A DNA stretch of 64,000 bases from Nocardioides sp. SYSU D00038 (GCF_016924665.1 NZ_JAFFJT010000010.1:147047-211046), one strand, 5' to 3'; positions 43,246-51,899 are shown, counted from the stretch's first letter. Program-made: numbers and translations. The notes: generated by a model not told the origin, from the sequence alone.

Positions 43246-44280
43246 ATGACGCCGAGCCTCGGCCGGTCCGCCAACGGCTCACCGCCCACGCTCGCCGACG
43301 TCGCGGAACGGGCCGGCGTCTCCCGGCAGACGGTCTCGAACGCCGTCAACAACCCCGACCTGCTGCGCGCCGACACCCTGGCCCGCGTGCAGCTCGCGAT
43401 CGACGAGCTGGGCTACCTGCCCAACCGGGCGGCCCGCAACCTGCGCACCCGCGCCTCCCACCTGATCGGCCTGCGGATCCTGCCCGCCCAGGAGGGCACG
43501 GCGAACGCGACCATGGACCGCTTCGTGCACTCGCTGGTCGAGGCGTCCCGCGAGGCCGGCTACCACGTGCTGCTGTTCACAGGCGACCCCACCGACCCCG
43601 TCGCCGGCTACGACGACCTGCTGCGCTCCACGGCCGTCGACGCCTTCGTCGTCACCGACACCTACCTCGGCAACCCGCAGGCGGCGTGGCTGGCCGGCCG
43701 GCGGGCGCCGTTCGTCGCCTTCGGCCGCCCCTGGGACGACCCGGGAGCCGACCACCCGTGGGTCGACGTCGACGGTGCGGCCGGCGCCGAGCTGGCCACC
43801 AAGCACCTCATCGGGCGCGGCCACGAGCGGATCGCCTGGCTGGGCTGGCGCAAGGACTCCTTCATCGGCGAGGACCGGCGCTCGGGCTGGACCCGCGCGA
43901 TGCGCGCCCACGGCTTCGCCACCACCGGGCTCGCCTCCCGCACCGAGGACACCGTGGCCTCCGGCCGGGAGGCGAGCGCGGTGCTGCTCGACGAGGCGGT
44001 GCCCTCGGCGTTCGTGTGCGCCTCCGACACCCTGGCGATGGGCGTGCTGCACACCCTCGCCGAGCGCGGCCTCCACCCCGGGCGGGACGTGGCGGTGGTG
44101 GGCTTCGACGACTCGATGGTCGCCCAGCTGGTGCCGCCGGGCCTGACGTCGGTGCGCCAGCCGCTGGAGGAGGTCGCGGTGATGGTGGTCCGCGCCCTCG
44201 AGGGCCTGCTGTCCCACCCGCCCCGCCGCGCCGACGACGTGCTGCTCACCCCGGCGCTGACGGTGCGCGGGTCGAGCTGA
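43246..44280 (+). CDS. LacI-family transcriptional regulator
   Basis: 344-residue repressor. The HTH is at about 13-35 (TLADVAERAGVSRQTVSNAVNN), with the hinge helix near RAARNLRTR. A periplasmic-binding-like effector domain follows (IGLRILPAQ..., ends VRQPLEEVAVMVVRALEGLL), probably sensing a sugar. ATG 43246 has GAAGGAGG 6 nt upstream; ATG 43204 has none. No sugar-uptake or catabolic operon is next to it, so its main targets lie outside the window; the self-operator at 43187 suggests autoregulation. Confidence 0.9.
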   Translation: MTPSLGRSANGSPPTLADVAERAGVSRQTVSNAVNNPDLLRADTLARVQLAIDELGYLPNRAARNLRTRASHLIGLRILPAQEGTANATMDRFVHSLVEASREAGYHVLLFTGDPTDPVAGYDDLLRSTAVDAFVVTDTYLGNPQAAWLAGRRAPFVAFGRPWDDPGADHPWVDVDGAAGAELATKHLIGRGHERIAWLGWRKDSFIGEDRRSGWTRAMRAHGFATTGLASRTEDTVASGREASAVLLDEAVPSAFVCASDTLAMGVLHTLAERGLHPGRDVAVVGFDDSMVAQLVPPGLTSVRQPLEEVAVMVVRALEGLLSHPPRRADDVLLTPALTVRGSS

Positions 44281-44295
44281 GGTGCGGCTGCGGGT

Positions 44296-44321
44296 GGTTT
44301 CCCCGGTGAACCGGGGAAACC
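44296..44321. terminator. 12-bp hairpin terminator
   Basis: GGTTTCCCCGGT, loop GA, ACCGGGGAAACC; a perfect stem 15 nt after the LacI gene stop. Confidence 0.6.
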
Positions 44322-44324
44322 CTC

Positions 44325-44376
44325 ACTTCTCGGCCAGAACTCTGGCCGAGAAGTCGCGGTTCTGGCCGAGAAGTCC
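44325..44376. terminator. Second hairpin with an extra copy of its arm
   Basis: ACTTCTCGGCCAGA and TCTGGCCGAGAAGT pair perfectly (44325-44354, loop AC). TTCTGGCCGAGAAGTC is then repeated at about 44360-44375, giving two possible partners for the left arm. It lies between convergent genes. Confidence 0.6.
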
Positions 44377-44390
44377 CGACCGGGCCGGCG

Positions 44391-45086
44391 TCACCAGCGC
44401 CGCGACCACACGTTGACGGCGTAGTCGACCTCGAGCCCCTCGTGCTCGGCCAGGACCTGCTCCGCGACGTCCCCCGGCAGCTCGATCCGGACGACGGCCT
44501 CCAGGTCGGCCCGCGACGGGAACGACCACCCCATGTCGACCGGGGTGCGGGTCCAGCCGTGGGTCGACCACCACCGCTCGACAACCGCGGGGTCGACCTC
44601 GGGGTAGCCGCGGCGGAACCAGCCGCCGAACGTCGAGCGCGTCGGGTCGTTGTCGACCACCACTGCGACGCCGCCGCGCCGGACCACCCGGTCGAGCTCG
44701 CGCAGCCCCGGCTCGGCGCCCGGACCGAAGAAGTACGCCCACCGCGCGTGCACGACGTCGACCGACGCGTCCGGCAGCGGCAGCGCCTGGGCCAGCCCCT
44801 GCTCGACCCGCACGTTGGCGAGGCGGCGGGTGCGGCGACGGGCGATCGCGACCAGGTCGCCGTGCGGCTCGACGCCGGTCACCGACCGCGCGTCGGCGGC
44901 GAAGAACGGCAGGTGGAAGCCGGTGCCGCAACCCAGGTCGAGCACGTCGCGGCCGGTCCAGTCGGCGGTCGCGCGCAGCGTGGCGGCGAGGTGGCCGTGC
45001 GGGTCGACCGCGCGGTTCTCGATCTCGTACGTCGCGGTGTGGTGCCAGATGTTGGGGCTCGGCCGGGCCCCGTCGGTGACGCTCAG
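44391..45086 (-). CDS. Class I SAM methyltransferase with probable CTG start
   Basis: 231-residue methyltransferase with VLDLGCGTGFHLPFF near residue 44, VTGVEPHGDLVAIA and ALPLPDASVDVVHARWAYFFGPG, typical of Methyltransf_11/25 enzymes. Between the stop of the upstream VOC gene and the SAM loop no ATG, GTG or TTG occurs in this frame. A CTG at 45086 overlaps the upstream TGA exactly (CTGA), copying the ATGA/GTGA coupling seen elsewhere here, so I take it as the start. The next in-frame start upstream is 220 nt inside the VOC gene. Acceptor unknown. Confidence 0.7.
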   Translation of the reverse strand: MSVTDGARPSPNIWHHTATYEIENRAVDPHGHLAATLRATADWTGRDVLDLGCGTGFHLPFFAADARSVTGVEPHGDLVAIARRRTRRLANVRVEQGLAQALPLPDASVDVVHARWAYFFGPGAEPGLRELDRVVRRGGVAVVVDNDPTRSTFGGWFRRGYPEVDPAVVERWWSTHGWTRTPVDMGWSFPSRADLEAVVRIELPGDVAEQVLAEHEGLEVDYAVNVWSRRW

Positions 45087-45721
45087 ATCCGGACGAGACC
45101 GGCGGGCGTCTGCACCTGCACGGCGATGATGCCGGGCGTGCCGTGCGGCGCGGCCCACTCGACCTTGACGTCCTCCAGCGGCGCCTCGACGGTCTCGCCG
45201 AGCCACTCGCTGACCCGGTGGGGGTCGCCGGCGATCTCCAGGCAGGCCAGGAAGACCTCGGGGTCGGCGCCGGTGCTCGGGTGGAGCTCGGCCGGCGACT
45301 CCCACTGCACGAAGAACGGCAGCTGGGGGTCGGCGATCAGGCCGTTGACGCCGATCTGCTTCCAGCGCAGCTCGGTGCCGTCGGGGCGGTGCCGGTTGCC
45401 GTTGACCGCACCGCGGCCGAGGCGCTCCTCGACGGTGGCGATGTCGTCGACGGCGACGACCCAGCCGAGCCAGCCGCCGCCCGCGGCCGAGCGGGCCCGC
45501 ACGGCCTGGCCGAAGGGCGCCTTGTCGGACGCGGGGTGGTCGAGGACCTCGACGACCTCGAGGTAGGTGCCGCCACCCATGGGCAGCGTCATGTTGCGGG
45601 TGCCGAAGCGCGGGTGCACGCCGCCGTCGACGAACTCACGGCCGAGCAGCGCGCCGATCCGGGCGGCCGTGCCGGCCAGTCCGTCGGGTCCGGCGGCGTA
45701 GGAGAGGTGATCCAGGCGCAT
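45083..45721 (-). CDS. VOC/glyoxalase-like domain protein
   Basis: 212 residues of the Glyoxalase_3-like type. It starts MRLDHLSYAAGPDGLAGTAARIGALLG and continues HPRFGTRNMTLPMGGGTYLEVVEVLDHP, the paired beta-alpha-beta-beta-beta modules of the vicinal oxygen chelate fold. His4 and Glu in YLEVVEV are candidate metal ligands. The second module is less clear. ATG 45721 has CACAAT 6 nt upstream. It shares an operon with the methyltransferase gene by a 4-nt overlap. Substrate unknown. Confidence 0.75.
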   Translation of the reverse strand: MRLDHLSYAAGPDGLAGTAARIGALLGREFVDGGVHPRFGTRNMTLPMGGGTYLEVVEVLDHPASDKAPFGQAVRARSAAGGGWLGWVVAVDDIATVEERLGRGAVNGNRHRPDGTELRWKQIGVNGLIADPQLPFFVQWESPAELHPSTGADPEVFLACLEIAGDPHRVSEWLGETVEAPLEDVKVEWAAPHGTPGIIAVQVQTPAGLVRI

Positions 45722-45727
45722 GCAGAG

Positions 45728-45733
45728 ATTGTG
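45728..45733 (-). promoter_or_regulatory. Candidate leaderless -10 box (CACAAT)
   Basis: On the minus strand, 6 nt before ATG 45721. The palindrome TCTCGACGTCGAGA (45773-45786) lies about 50-65 nt upstream of the start and may be a regulator site. Confidence 0.4.
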
Positions 45734-45823
45734 CGCAACGTCGTCGCGGAGCGCCGCATCGGGGTCGGGGTCTCTCGACGTCGAGAAGTCAAGGACTGGA
45801 CGAGCGGCGGGTCGGCTGTCGCG

Positions 45824-46600
45824 TCAGCGCGGGTCCGCAGGGTGCAGCGCCAGCTGCGAGCGCGAGGCGAGGTGGGCCTCGCAGTGCCGCACCAGCTCGG
45901 CGTACGCCGCCGCGCCGATCAGCTCGCTCAGCTCGGGGGCGTGGGTGACGTAGACGGGGTCGGGGGCGGTGTGGGCCTCGGTGTTGCCCGAGCAGTACCA
46001 GTCGAGGTCGTGCCCGCCCGGTCCCCAGCCGCGGCGGTCGTACTCGCCGATCGAGACCTCGGTGTAGGACGTGCCGTCCTGACGCTCCACCTCGCGGAAG
46101 GTGCGTCGCATCGGCAGCTGCCAGCAGACGTCGGGCTTGGTCTCCAGCGGGTTGCGGCCCTGCAGCAGTGCGAGCCCGTGCAGCGCGCAGCCGGCGCCGC
46201 CCCGCCCGGTGAGCGGCGCGAAGTCGCTGCGGTTGTGGAAGACGCACGCCTGCTGGCCGTCGACCTCCACCGCCAGCGTCTTGCGCTCGCCGTCCTCGTC
46301 GACCTCGATCCAGTCGCGCTTCCTGACCTTGCGCCCGGGGTGCAGCTGCCACTGGTCGGGGGTCAGCTGGGCCACGAACGCCGCGACCCGCTGCTCGTCC
46401 TCGTCGTCGGCGAAGTGGGCGCCGAGGGTGCAGCAGCCGACGTCGGGGGCGTCGGCGTAGATGCCCTGGCAGCCCTGCCCGAAGATGCACTGGTAGCGCG
46501 AGGTGAGCCAGGTGAGGTCGCAGCGCAGCACCTCGGAGGGGTCTGCGGGGTTCTGGAACTCGACCCAGGCGCGGGGGAACACGAGGTCGACTTCGGGCAC
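45824..46600 (-). CDS. Cysteine-rich conserved protein, possible metal-cluster protein
   Basis: 258 residues, about ten cysteines in clusters: [11 protein letters not shown] near 37-45, GCCTLGAHF near 55-63, [24 protein letters not shown] and WYCSGN. The pattern resembles DUF3109 or YkgJ-type cysteine-cluster proteins, which probably bind zinc or an Fe-S cluster. The gene is divergent from the Ppx/GppA gene with 40 nt between starts, the arrangement of Rv0495c/Rv0496 in M. tuberculosis. GTG 46600 is supported by TAGGGT 6 nt upstream. The function is not known to me. Confidence 0.7.
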   Translation of the reverse strand: MPEVDLVFPRAWVEFQNPADPSEVLRCDLTWLTSRYQCIFGQGCQGIYADAPDVGCCTLGAHFADDEDEQRVAAFVAQLTPDQWQLHPGRKVRKRDWIEVDEDGERKTLAVEVDGQQACVFHNRSDFAPLTGRGGAGCALHGLALLQGRNPLETKPDVCWQLPMRRTFREVERQDGTSYTEVSIGEYDRRGWGPGGHDLDWYCSGNTEAHTAPDPVYVTHAPELSELIGAAAYAELVRHCEAHLASRSQLALHPADPR

Positions 46601-46606
46601 CGGACA

Positions 46607-46612
46607 ACCCTA
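46607..46612 (-). promoter_or_regulatory. Leaderless -10 box (TAGGGT)
   Basis: Minus strand, 6 nt before GTG 46600; divergent partner of the box at 46628. Confidence 0.5.
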
Positions 46613-46627
46613 CGTGTGCCGGCCGAG

Positions 46628-46633
46628 TAGCGT
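46628..46633 (+). promoter_or_regulatory. Leaderless -10 box (TAGCGT) of the Ppx/GppA gene
   Basis: TAGCGT, 7 nt, then ATG 46641. Confidence 0.5.
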
Positions 46634-46640
46634 GGGATCC

Positions 46641-47582
46641 ATGCGCGTGGGCGTCCTGGACATCGGGTCCAACACCGGGCACCTGCTGGTCGTCGACGCC
46701 CACGGCGGCGCGGCTCCGCTGCCGGCGTTCTCGTTCAAGCAGCCGCTGCGGCTGGCCGAGCACCTCGACGCCGGCGGCGCCGTCACCCAGACCGGGATCG
46801 ACGCCCTGGCGTCGTTCACGGCCGAGTCGACGACGGTGGCCGAGGACAAGGGCTGCGAGGACATGCTGGCGTTCGCCACGTCGGCGGTCCGCGACGCGGT
46901 GAACTCCGAGGACGTCCTCGACCAGGTGCACGAGCGCACCGGCGTGCGGATCGAGGTGCTCTCGGGCGAGGACGAGGCCCGGTTGACCTTCCTCGCCGTG
47001 CGCCGCTGGTTCGGCTGGTCGGCCGGGCGGCTGGCGGTCTTCGACATCGGTGGTGGCTCCCTCGAGATCGCGGCCGGCGGCGACGAGGCCCCCGACGTGG
47101 CGTGGTCGCTGCCGCTCGGCGCGGCCCGGTTGGCGCGCCAGTTCTTCGGCGGTCGCGCACCGGGCGAGGACGACATCCGGGCGCTGCGCCGCCAGATCCG
47201 CGGTGAGATCGCCCGCGACGCCGGCCACCTGCTGCGCGCCGGCGCGCCCGACCGGGCCGCGGCGACGTCGAAGACCTTCCGGTCGCTGGCCCGGATCTGC
47301 GGCGCCGCGCCGTCGGGCGACGGCGCGCTGGTGCCCAGGGTGCTGGCGCTCGATGCGCTGGCCGACTGGATCCCCAAGCTGGTCACGATGTCGCCCGACG
47401 AGCTGGCCGCACTGCCGGGGGTGTCGCCGAGCCGCACCCACCAGATCGTGCCCGGCGCGCTGGTCGCCGAGGCCTGCATGGACATCTTCGACCTGGCTGA
47501 GCTCGAGGTGTGCCCGTGGGCCCTGCGGGAGGGCGTGATCCTCGAGCGCCTCGACCAGCTCTCGGTCCTGGGTCGGCCGTGA
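46641..47582 (+). CDS. Ppx/GppA phosphatase family protein
   Basis: Exopolyphosphatase or guanosine pentaphosphatase, acting on polyphosphate or pppGpp. ASKHA fold: [20 protein letters not shown] at the N-terminus, [19 protein letters not shown] near residue 75, then [12 protein letters not shown] and the second phosphate loop [16 protein letters not shown] near 132. It has 313 residues, the short actinobacterial form (Rv0496-like), lacking the C-terminal HD domain of E. coli Ppx. The next gene's GTG overlaps its stop by 4 nt. Confidence 0.92.
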   Translation: MRVGVLDIGSNTGHLLVVDAHGGAAPLPAFSFKQPLRLAEHLDAGGAVTQTGIDALASFTAESTTVAEDKGCEDMLAFATSAVRDAVNSEDVLDQVHERTGVRIEVLSGEDEARLTFLAVRRWFGWSAGRLAVFDIGGGSLEIAAGGDEAPDVAWSLPLGAARLARQFFGGRAPGEDDIRALRRQIRGEIARDAGHLLRAGAPDRAAATSKTFRSLARICGAAPSGDGALVPRVLALDALADWIPKLVTMSPDELAALPGVSPSRTHQIVPGALVAEACMDIFDLAELEVCPWALREGVILERLDQLSVLGRP

Positions 47583-48367
47583 CCCGGGTCGGCCTCTCGA
47601 CGTCGTCGGTCTACCCCGAGTCGTCCGCCCACGCCTTCGCCTACGCCGCCACCCTCGGCTACGACGCGGTGGAGGTGATGGTGGGCATCGACGCGCTCAG
47701 CCAGCAGACCTCCGCGGTCAAGCAGCTCTCCGACCACCACGACATCCCGGTCTCGGCGGTGCACGCCCCCTGCCTGCTGTTCACCCAGCGGGTCTGGGGC
47801 ACCGAGCCCTGGGGCAAGCTCGAGCGCTCGGCCGAGATGGCCGCCGAGGTCGGCGCCGAGGTGGTGGTCGTGCACCCGCCGTTCCGCTGGCAGAGGGAGT
47901 ACGCCGCCGGCTTCGTCGACGGCATCGCCGCGCTGGAGGAGTCGACCGGGATCGCGTTCGCGGTCGAGAACATGTACCCGTGGCGGGCCTCGCAGCGGCG
48001 CGGGATGGAGATGTACCTCCCGGGCTGGGACCCCTCCGCGGAGCCGTACGCCAACACCACCATCGACCTCTCCCACGCCGCGATCGCCCGCTCCGACGTG
48101 ATCGCGATGGCCGACCGCCTCGGCCCGCGGCTGCGCCACGTCCACCTGACCGACGGCACCGGGTCGGCCAAGGACGAGCACCTGGTGCCCGGGCGCGGCA
48201 CCACCGGCGCCGCGGAGTTCCTGCGCCACCTCGCCACCACGGGGTTCGCGGGCGAGATCGTGGTCGAGATCAACACCCGCAAGGCCGGCACCCGCGAGGC
48301 CCGGGAGGCCGACCTCCGTGCGTCGCTGGAGTTCGCCCGCGAGCACTTCTTCGCGACGAGTCCCTGA
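47579..48367 (+). CDS. Sugar phosphate isomerase/epimerase (AP endonuclease 2-like TIM barrel)
   Basis: 262-residue TIM barrel of the xylose-isomerase-like family. [33 protein letters not shown] at the N-terminus; a run of metal-ligand candidates follows in [11 protein letters not shown] (His), FAVENMYPW (Glu), TIDLSHA (Asp, His) and [22 protein letters not shown] (His, Asp). It sits directly after the Ppx/GppA gene as in M. tuberculosis (Rv0498). A substrate has not been established for this branch. A three-tier palindrome starts about 12 nt after its stop. Confidence 0.85.
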   Translation: MTRVGLSTSSVYPESSAHAFAYAATLGYDAVEVMVGIDALSQQTSAVKQLSDHHDIPVSAVHAPCLLFTQRVWGTEPWGKLERSAEMAAEVGAEVVVVHPPFRWQREYAAGFVDGIAALEESTGIAFAVENMYPWRASQRRGMEMYLPGWDPSAEPYANTTIDLSHAAIARSDVIAMADRLGPRLRHVHLTDGTGSAKDEHLVPGRGTTGAAEFLRHLATTGFAGEIVVEINTRKAGTREAREADLRASLEFAREHFFATSP

Positions 48368-48378
48368 GCGGGTTCGCG

Positions 48379-48452
48379 CTTGTAACGCGGGGTTATCCGA
48401 GCTGGTGCGCCCCTACAAGGGCGCACCAGTTCTGATAAACGGGCGTTACAAG
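48379..48452. terminator. Three-tier nested palindrome between convergent genes
   Basis: CTTGTAACGC/GCGTTACAAG (outer), TTATC/GATAA (middle) and CTGGTGCGCCC/GGGCGCACCAG (inner, loop CTACAA) nest with two symmetric 4-by-4 internal loops. Termination between the isomerase gene and tsaD is likely; the regular layout may mean more (see findings). Confidence 0.7.
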
Positions 48453-48462
48453 GGGCCCGCCG

Positions 48463-49491
48463 TCAGCCGGCCAGCTGCGCGAGCCGCAGCTCCACGGTGG
48501 AGCGCGCGGCGAGGTCGAGGGGGGACGGCGTCGCGCCGTCGCGCACCAGCAGGTCGCCGATGGCCGCGATCATCGCGCCGTTGTCGGTGCACAGCCGCGG
48601 CGGGGGCACCCGCAGCTCGATGCCGGCGGCGTCGCAGCGCTCCTGGGCCAGCGCCCGGATCCGGCTGTTGGCGGCGACCCCACCCACCATGACCAGCGTC
48701 GTCACGTCGTGCAGCTGGCAGGCGCGCACCGCCTTGCGGGTCAGGGTGTCGGCCACGGCCTCCTGGAACGACGCCGCGATGTCGGCGGTGGTCACGCCCG
48801 GGTCGGGCTTGGCGACGTAGCGGGCCACCGCGGTCTTCAGCCCCGAGAACGAGAACCCCAGCTCGGGGTCGCGCTGCCCGGTGAGCGGTCGCGGGAACCG
48901 CACCGCGGCCCGGTCGCCGTCGACGGCGGCTCGGTCGATCGACGGACCGCCGGGGTAGGGCAGCCCGATCAGCCGCGCCACCTTGTCGAACGCCTCGCCC
49001 GCGGCGTCGTCGAGGGTGTCGGAGAGGTGCACGATCGGGGTGCGCACCAGGTCCTCCACGAGCAGCAGCGAGGTGTGCCCGCCCGACACGATCAGGCAGA
49101 TGCTGCGCTCGGGCAGCGGCCCGTGCACGAGGGTGTCGGCCGCCGCGTGCCCGGCGAGGTGGTGGACGCCGTAGAGCGGTACGCCGAGCGCCAGCGCCGA
49201 CGCCTTCGCCGCGGCCACCCCGACGTGCAGGGCGGTGACCAGGCCGGGCCCGGCGGTCACCGCGACCGCGCCCACCTGGTGCCACTCGATCCCGGCGCGC
49301 TCGCGGGCCTCCTCCATGGTGGGCGTGATCGCGTGCACGTGGGCGCGGGCCGCGATCTCGGGCACCACGCCGCCGAACCGGACGTGCTCGTCGATGCTCG
49401 AGGCCAGCGCGTCGCCGAGCAGCTCGCCGTCACGCACGAAGCCGACCCCGGTCTCGTCGCACGAGGTCTCGATGCCCATCACGATCGTCAC
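48463..49491 (-). CDS. tsaD: tRNA N6-adenosine threonylcarbamoyltransferase
   Basis: Transfers threonylcarbamoyl to A37 of ANN-decoding tRNAs, working with TsaB and Tsa[20 protein letters not shown] opens the ASKHA fold. The metal-site segment is [13 protein letters not shown] near residue 52. [30 protein letters not shown] near 150 and [15 protein letters not shown] near 285 are the remaining family motifs. GTG 49491 gives 342 residues, with GAGAGG upstream. The longer frame starts in proC's antisense and is rejected. tsaB, tsaE and rimI, its common neighbours, are absent here. Confidence 0.95.
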   Translation of the reverse strand: MTIVMGIETSCDETGVGFVRDGELLGDALASSIDEHVRFGGVVPEIAARAHVHAITPTMEEARERAGIEWHQVGAVAVTAGPGLVTALHVGVAAAKASALALGVPLYGVHHLAGHAAADTLVHGPLPERSICLIVSGGHTSLLLVEDLVRTPIVHLSDTLDDAAGEAFDKVARLIGLPYPGGPSIDRAAVDGDRAAVRFPRPLTGQRDPELGFSFSGLKTAVARYVAKPDPGVTTADIAASFQEAVADTLTRKAVRACQLHDVTTLVMVGGVAANSRIRALAQERCDAAGIELRVPPPRLCTDNGAMIAAIGDLLVRDGATPSPLDLAARSTVELRLAQLAG

Positions 49492-49552
49492 GGGGTCGAT
49501 CCTCTCAGGGCGGCGGGTGACCCTCGAGCCGCGACCTGACATCGTTGGCCGC

Positions 49553-50350
49553 ATGTCCCAGATCGCGATCCTCGGCGGCGGTGTCATGGGCGAGGCCGTC
49601 CTCGCCGGTCTGCTGCGCTCCGGCCGTGCCGCCGACACCGTCCTGGTGGGCGAGAAGCGCGCCGAGCGGGCCGCCGAGCTCGCCGAGCGGCACGGCGTCC
49701 GCGTGGTCGACAACGTCGAGGCGGCCGTCGCCGACACGGTGGTGCTGGTGGTCAAGCCGCAGGACGTGCCGGGGGTGCTCGACGAGATCGCCCCCGCGCT
49801 CCGCGACGGTCAGCTGGTCGTCTCGCTCGCAGCGGGCGTCACCACGGACGCGATCGAGGCGCGGGTGCCGTCCGGCGTCGCGGTCGCCCGGGTGATGCCC
49901 AACACCCCGGCCCTGCTCGGCGAGGGGATGGCCGCGGTCTCGCCCGGCTCGACGTGCTCGGAGGGGCAGCTCGCGGTCGCCGAGGAGCTGATGGCCGTCG
50001 TCGGCCGCGTGGCCCGGGTGCCCGAGGCGCAGCAGGACGCCGTGACCGCGGTGAGCGGCTCCGGCCCGGCGTACGTCTTCCTGGTCGCCGAGGCGATGAT
50101 CGAGGCCGGCGTCCACCTCGGCCTGCCGCGGGCCACCGCCCACGAGCTGGCGGTGCAGACGATCGTCGGCGCCGCCACCATGCTGCGCGACGGCGAGACC
50201 CACCCCACGGTCCTCCGCGAGCAGGTCACCTCGCCCGGGGGTACGACGGCCGCGGCGCTCGGCCGCCTCGAGCACCACGGCGTGCGCGCGGCGTTCCTCG
50301 ACGCCCTCGCTGCCGCCCGCGACCGCTCCCGCGAGCTCGCCGACGACTGA
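49553..50350 (+). CDS. proC: Pyrroline-5-carboxylate reductase
   Basis: Last step of proline synthesis, NAD(P)H reduction of pyrroline-5-carboxylate. The Rossmann loop [18 protein letters not shown] is at the N-terminus, with [17 protein letters not shown] near residue 63, [19 protein letters not shown] near 117 and the signature [31 protein letters not shown] near 163 with [14 protein letters not shown]. It has 265 residues. The -10-like CATCGT lies 7 nt before ATG 49553. In M. tuberculosis proC (Rv0500) is followed directly by the HTH and bS22 genes, here 7.6 kb further on. Confidence 0.95.
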   Translation: MSQIAILGGGVMGEAVLAGLLRSGRAADTVLVGEKRAERAAELAERHGVRVVDNVEAAVADTVVLVVKPQDVPGVLDEIAPALRDGQLVVSLAAGVTTDAIEARVPSGVAVARVMPNTPALLGEGMAAVSPGSTCSEGQLAVAEELMAVVGRVARVPEAQQDAVTAVSGSGPAYVFLVAEAMIEAGVHLGLPRATAHELAVQTIVGAATMLRDGETHPTVLREQVTSPGGTTAAALGRLEHHGVRAAFLDALAAARDRSRELADD

Positions 50351-50363
50351 GCCGGGCCCGGAC

Positions 50364-51059
50364 TCAGGTCGAGCGCAGCGCGGCCAGCAGCCCGACCAGG
50401 TCGTCGACCACCCCGCGCACCACCGGCAGCCGGGAGAGCCGGGCCATCCGGTCGACGATCGGCACGGCGTGCTCGACCAGCGCGTGGCTGCGTACCTGGC
50501 CCGGGCTGGCGTCGTAGACCCAGAACAGCACCAGCCCCATCTGCAGCAGCCAGAGCAGGCCGGGCAGCTCCTCGCGCAGCGCGGGCGCGAGCTTGAGGTC
50601 GGAACCCTCGACGCAGCTGCGGTGGATGGCGATGCTCGCCTCGCGGGCCGGCAGCGACTCCGCGCTGAAGGGCGACAGCGGACTCGACGGGTCGGCGGCG
50701 TTGCGGAAGAACTGGCCGGCGAACTCGTGGTTGGGCGCCGCCACCTCGAGCCACGACTCCAGCACCGCGCGCAGCCGCACCGGGAACGAGCGCTCGCCGG
50801 CCATCGCGCGCTCGGCCGCTGCCGCGTGCTCGGCCTGGAGGGTGTCGTAGAACGCCTGGACCAGGTGCTCCTTGGAGCCGAAGTAGTAGTAGGCGTTGCC
50901 GACCGAGACCCCGGCCTCGCGGGCGATCGCGCGCATCGTGGTGCGGTCGTAGCCGTCGCGGCGGAACAGCCCCATCGCCGCGTCGACGATCGTGCGGCGG
51001 GTCTGCTCAGCCTTGGGGGAGCGGGCGGCAGGTTCCGGCACAGCGCTCAGGGTAGTCAC
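50364..51059 (-). CDS. TetR-family transcriptional regulator
   Basis: 231-residue repressor with the N-terminal HTH RRTIVDAAMGLFRRDGYDRTTMRAIAREAGVSVGNAYYYFGSKEHLVQAFYD at about 22-73. The C-terminal ligand domain is of unknown specificity (hydrophobic pocket candidates in LLWLLQMGLVLFWVYDASPG). The last gene of a three-gene operon starting at 51851, it overlaps the DCC gene by 53 nt. Two TTGAAC...GTTCAA palindromes at the operon promoter are its likely operators. GTG 51059 has GGAGGAG almost touching it; a start at GTG 51041 is possible. Confidence 0.88.
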   Translation of the reverse strand: MTTLSAVPEPAARSPKAEQTRRTIVDAAMGLFRRDGYDRTTMRAIAREAGVSVGNAYYYFGSKEHLVQAFYDTLQAEHAAAAERAMAGERSFPVRLRAVLESWLEVAAPNHEFAGQFFRNAADPSSPLSPFSAESLPAREASIAIHRSCVEGSDLKLAPALREELPGLLWLLQMGLVLFWVYDASPGQVRSHALVEHAVPIVDRMARLSRLPVVRGVVDDLVGLLAALRST

Positions 51060-51420
51060 CTCCTCCGGCGGCTCCCGGCCGCGCGAGCAGGTGCCGCAGG
51101 CCGGCGGCCGACGCGGCGACGCCGCGGGCGAGCGGGAGGTACGCCGGCCGGGCGAGCCGCTCGGCCAGCGCCCGGTGCCGGTGGGTGGCCCACAGGCACA
51201 TCACCCAGGCGTGCTCGCGGGTCCAGACCTCGCCGGTGTCGCCGACGACGGTGACGTCGACGAGCGTCTGCGCGTGGTCGAGCGTCGGGAACCGCCGCCT
51301 CGCCTCCGCCGAGCCGGCCGCGACCGGCTCGAGCGACACCAGCAGCGGCTGCCCGACGAGCCAGTCGCGGAACCGGGAGCAGAGCGGACACCCGGCGTCG
51401 TAGAGCAGCGTGAGCGACAC
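51007..51420 (-). CDS. DCC-family (DUF393) thiol-disulfide oxidoreductase-like protein
   Basis: 137 residues with the family signature LLYDAGCPLCSRFRDWL (D-x-x-C-x-x-C) at the N-terminus, a thioredoxin-like fold motif. The second half includes WTREHAWVMCLWATHRHRALAERLAR and a hydrophobic Ala-rich segment. DUF393 proteins are presumed redox proteins, but partners are unknown. GTG 51420 lies 9 nt past the membrane-protein gene stop. The 3' end overlaps the TetR gene by 53 nt, an unusually long overlap; both frames are intact. Confidence 0.8.
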   Translation of the reverse strand: MSLTLLYDAGCPLCSRFRDWLVGQPLLVSLEPVAAGSAEARRRFPTLDHAQTLVDVTVVGDTGEVWTREHAWVMCLWATHRHRALAERLARPAYLPLARGVAASAAGLRHLLARPGAAGGGDYPERCAGTCRPLPQG

Positions 51421-51428
51421 GGGTCGGC

Positions 51429-51851
51429 TCAGCGACCGGGCGCGGGGAACGGCGGCGCGTAGGGCAGGTGGGCCTGCGGCGGCACCGGCGCGGTGCGCAG
51501 CTGCTCGAGCCGGTGCCGGCGCCGGATGGCGTTGAAGACGTAGACGTTGCAGAAGTGCACGATGCCCAGCACCAGCGTGACGACGCCGATCTTGACACTC
51601 AGCTCCTCGAAGAGGCCGCGCAGGTCGAGCACCTCGGTGCCGATCCGCAGGTAGAGGCTGACGAAGCCCAGGTTGAGCAGGTAGAAGCCGACCACCAGCA
51701 GGCGGTTGACCGCGCCGGCGAGCGCGTCGTTGCCGGAGAACACGTCCTCGAGGAACAGCCGCCCGTTGCGCGACAGCGTGGTGGCGACCCAGACGGTGAG
51801 CGGTACGGCGATGAGCAGGTAGACCACGTAGGTCCCGACGGTCCAGTCCAT
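51429..51851 (-). CDS. Small integral membrane protein, first gene of the TetR-controlled operon
   Basis: 140 residues with three to four transmembrane helices (about 4-24, 44-66, 82-104) and a Pro-rich cytoplasmic tail. No family recognised. ATG 51851 has GAGGAG 5 nt upstream. It is followed by DCC and TetR genes in one transcript. Placed next to a thiol-redox-like protein it may carry electrons or anchor it, but only by association. Confidence 0.72.
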   Translation of the reverse strand: MDWTVGTYVVYLLIAVPLTVWVATTLSRNGRLFLEDVFSGNDALAGAVNRLLVVGFYLLNLGFVSLYLRIGTEVLDLRGLFEELSVKIGVVTLVLGIVHFCNVYVFNAIRRRHRLEQLRTAPVPPQAHLPYAPPFPAPGR

Positions 51852-51864
51852 GACGACTCCTCTG

Positions 51865-51880
51865 TTTGAACGTGTTCAAA
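51865..51880. promoter_or_regulatory. TetR operator candidate 1
   Basis: TTTGAAC-GT-GTTCAAA, perfect 7-bp half-sites. It lies about 7-22 nt downstream of the start expected from TAGCGT (51894-51899, minus strand). Confidence 0.65.
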
Positions 51881-51893
51881 ACCGACGGAGCCG

Positions 51894-51899
51894 ACGCTA
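51894..51899 (-). promoter_or_regulatory. -10 box (TAGCGT) of the membrane protein-DCC-TetR operon
   Basis: Between the two palindromes; gives a leader of about 35 nt. Confidence 0.45.
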
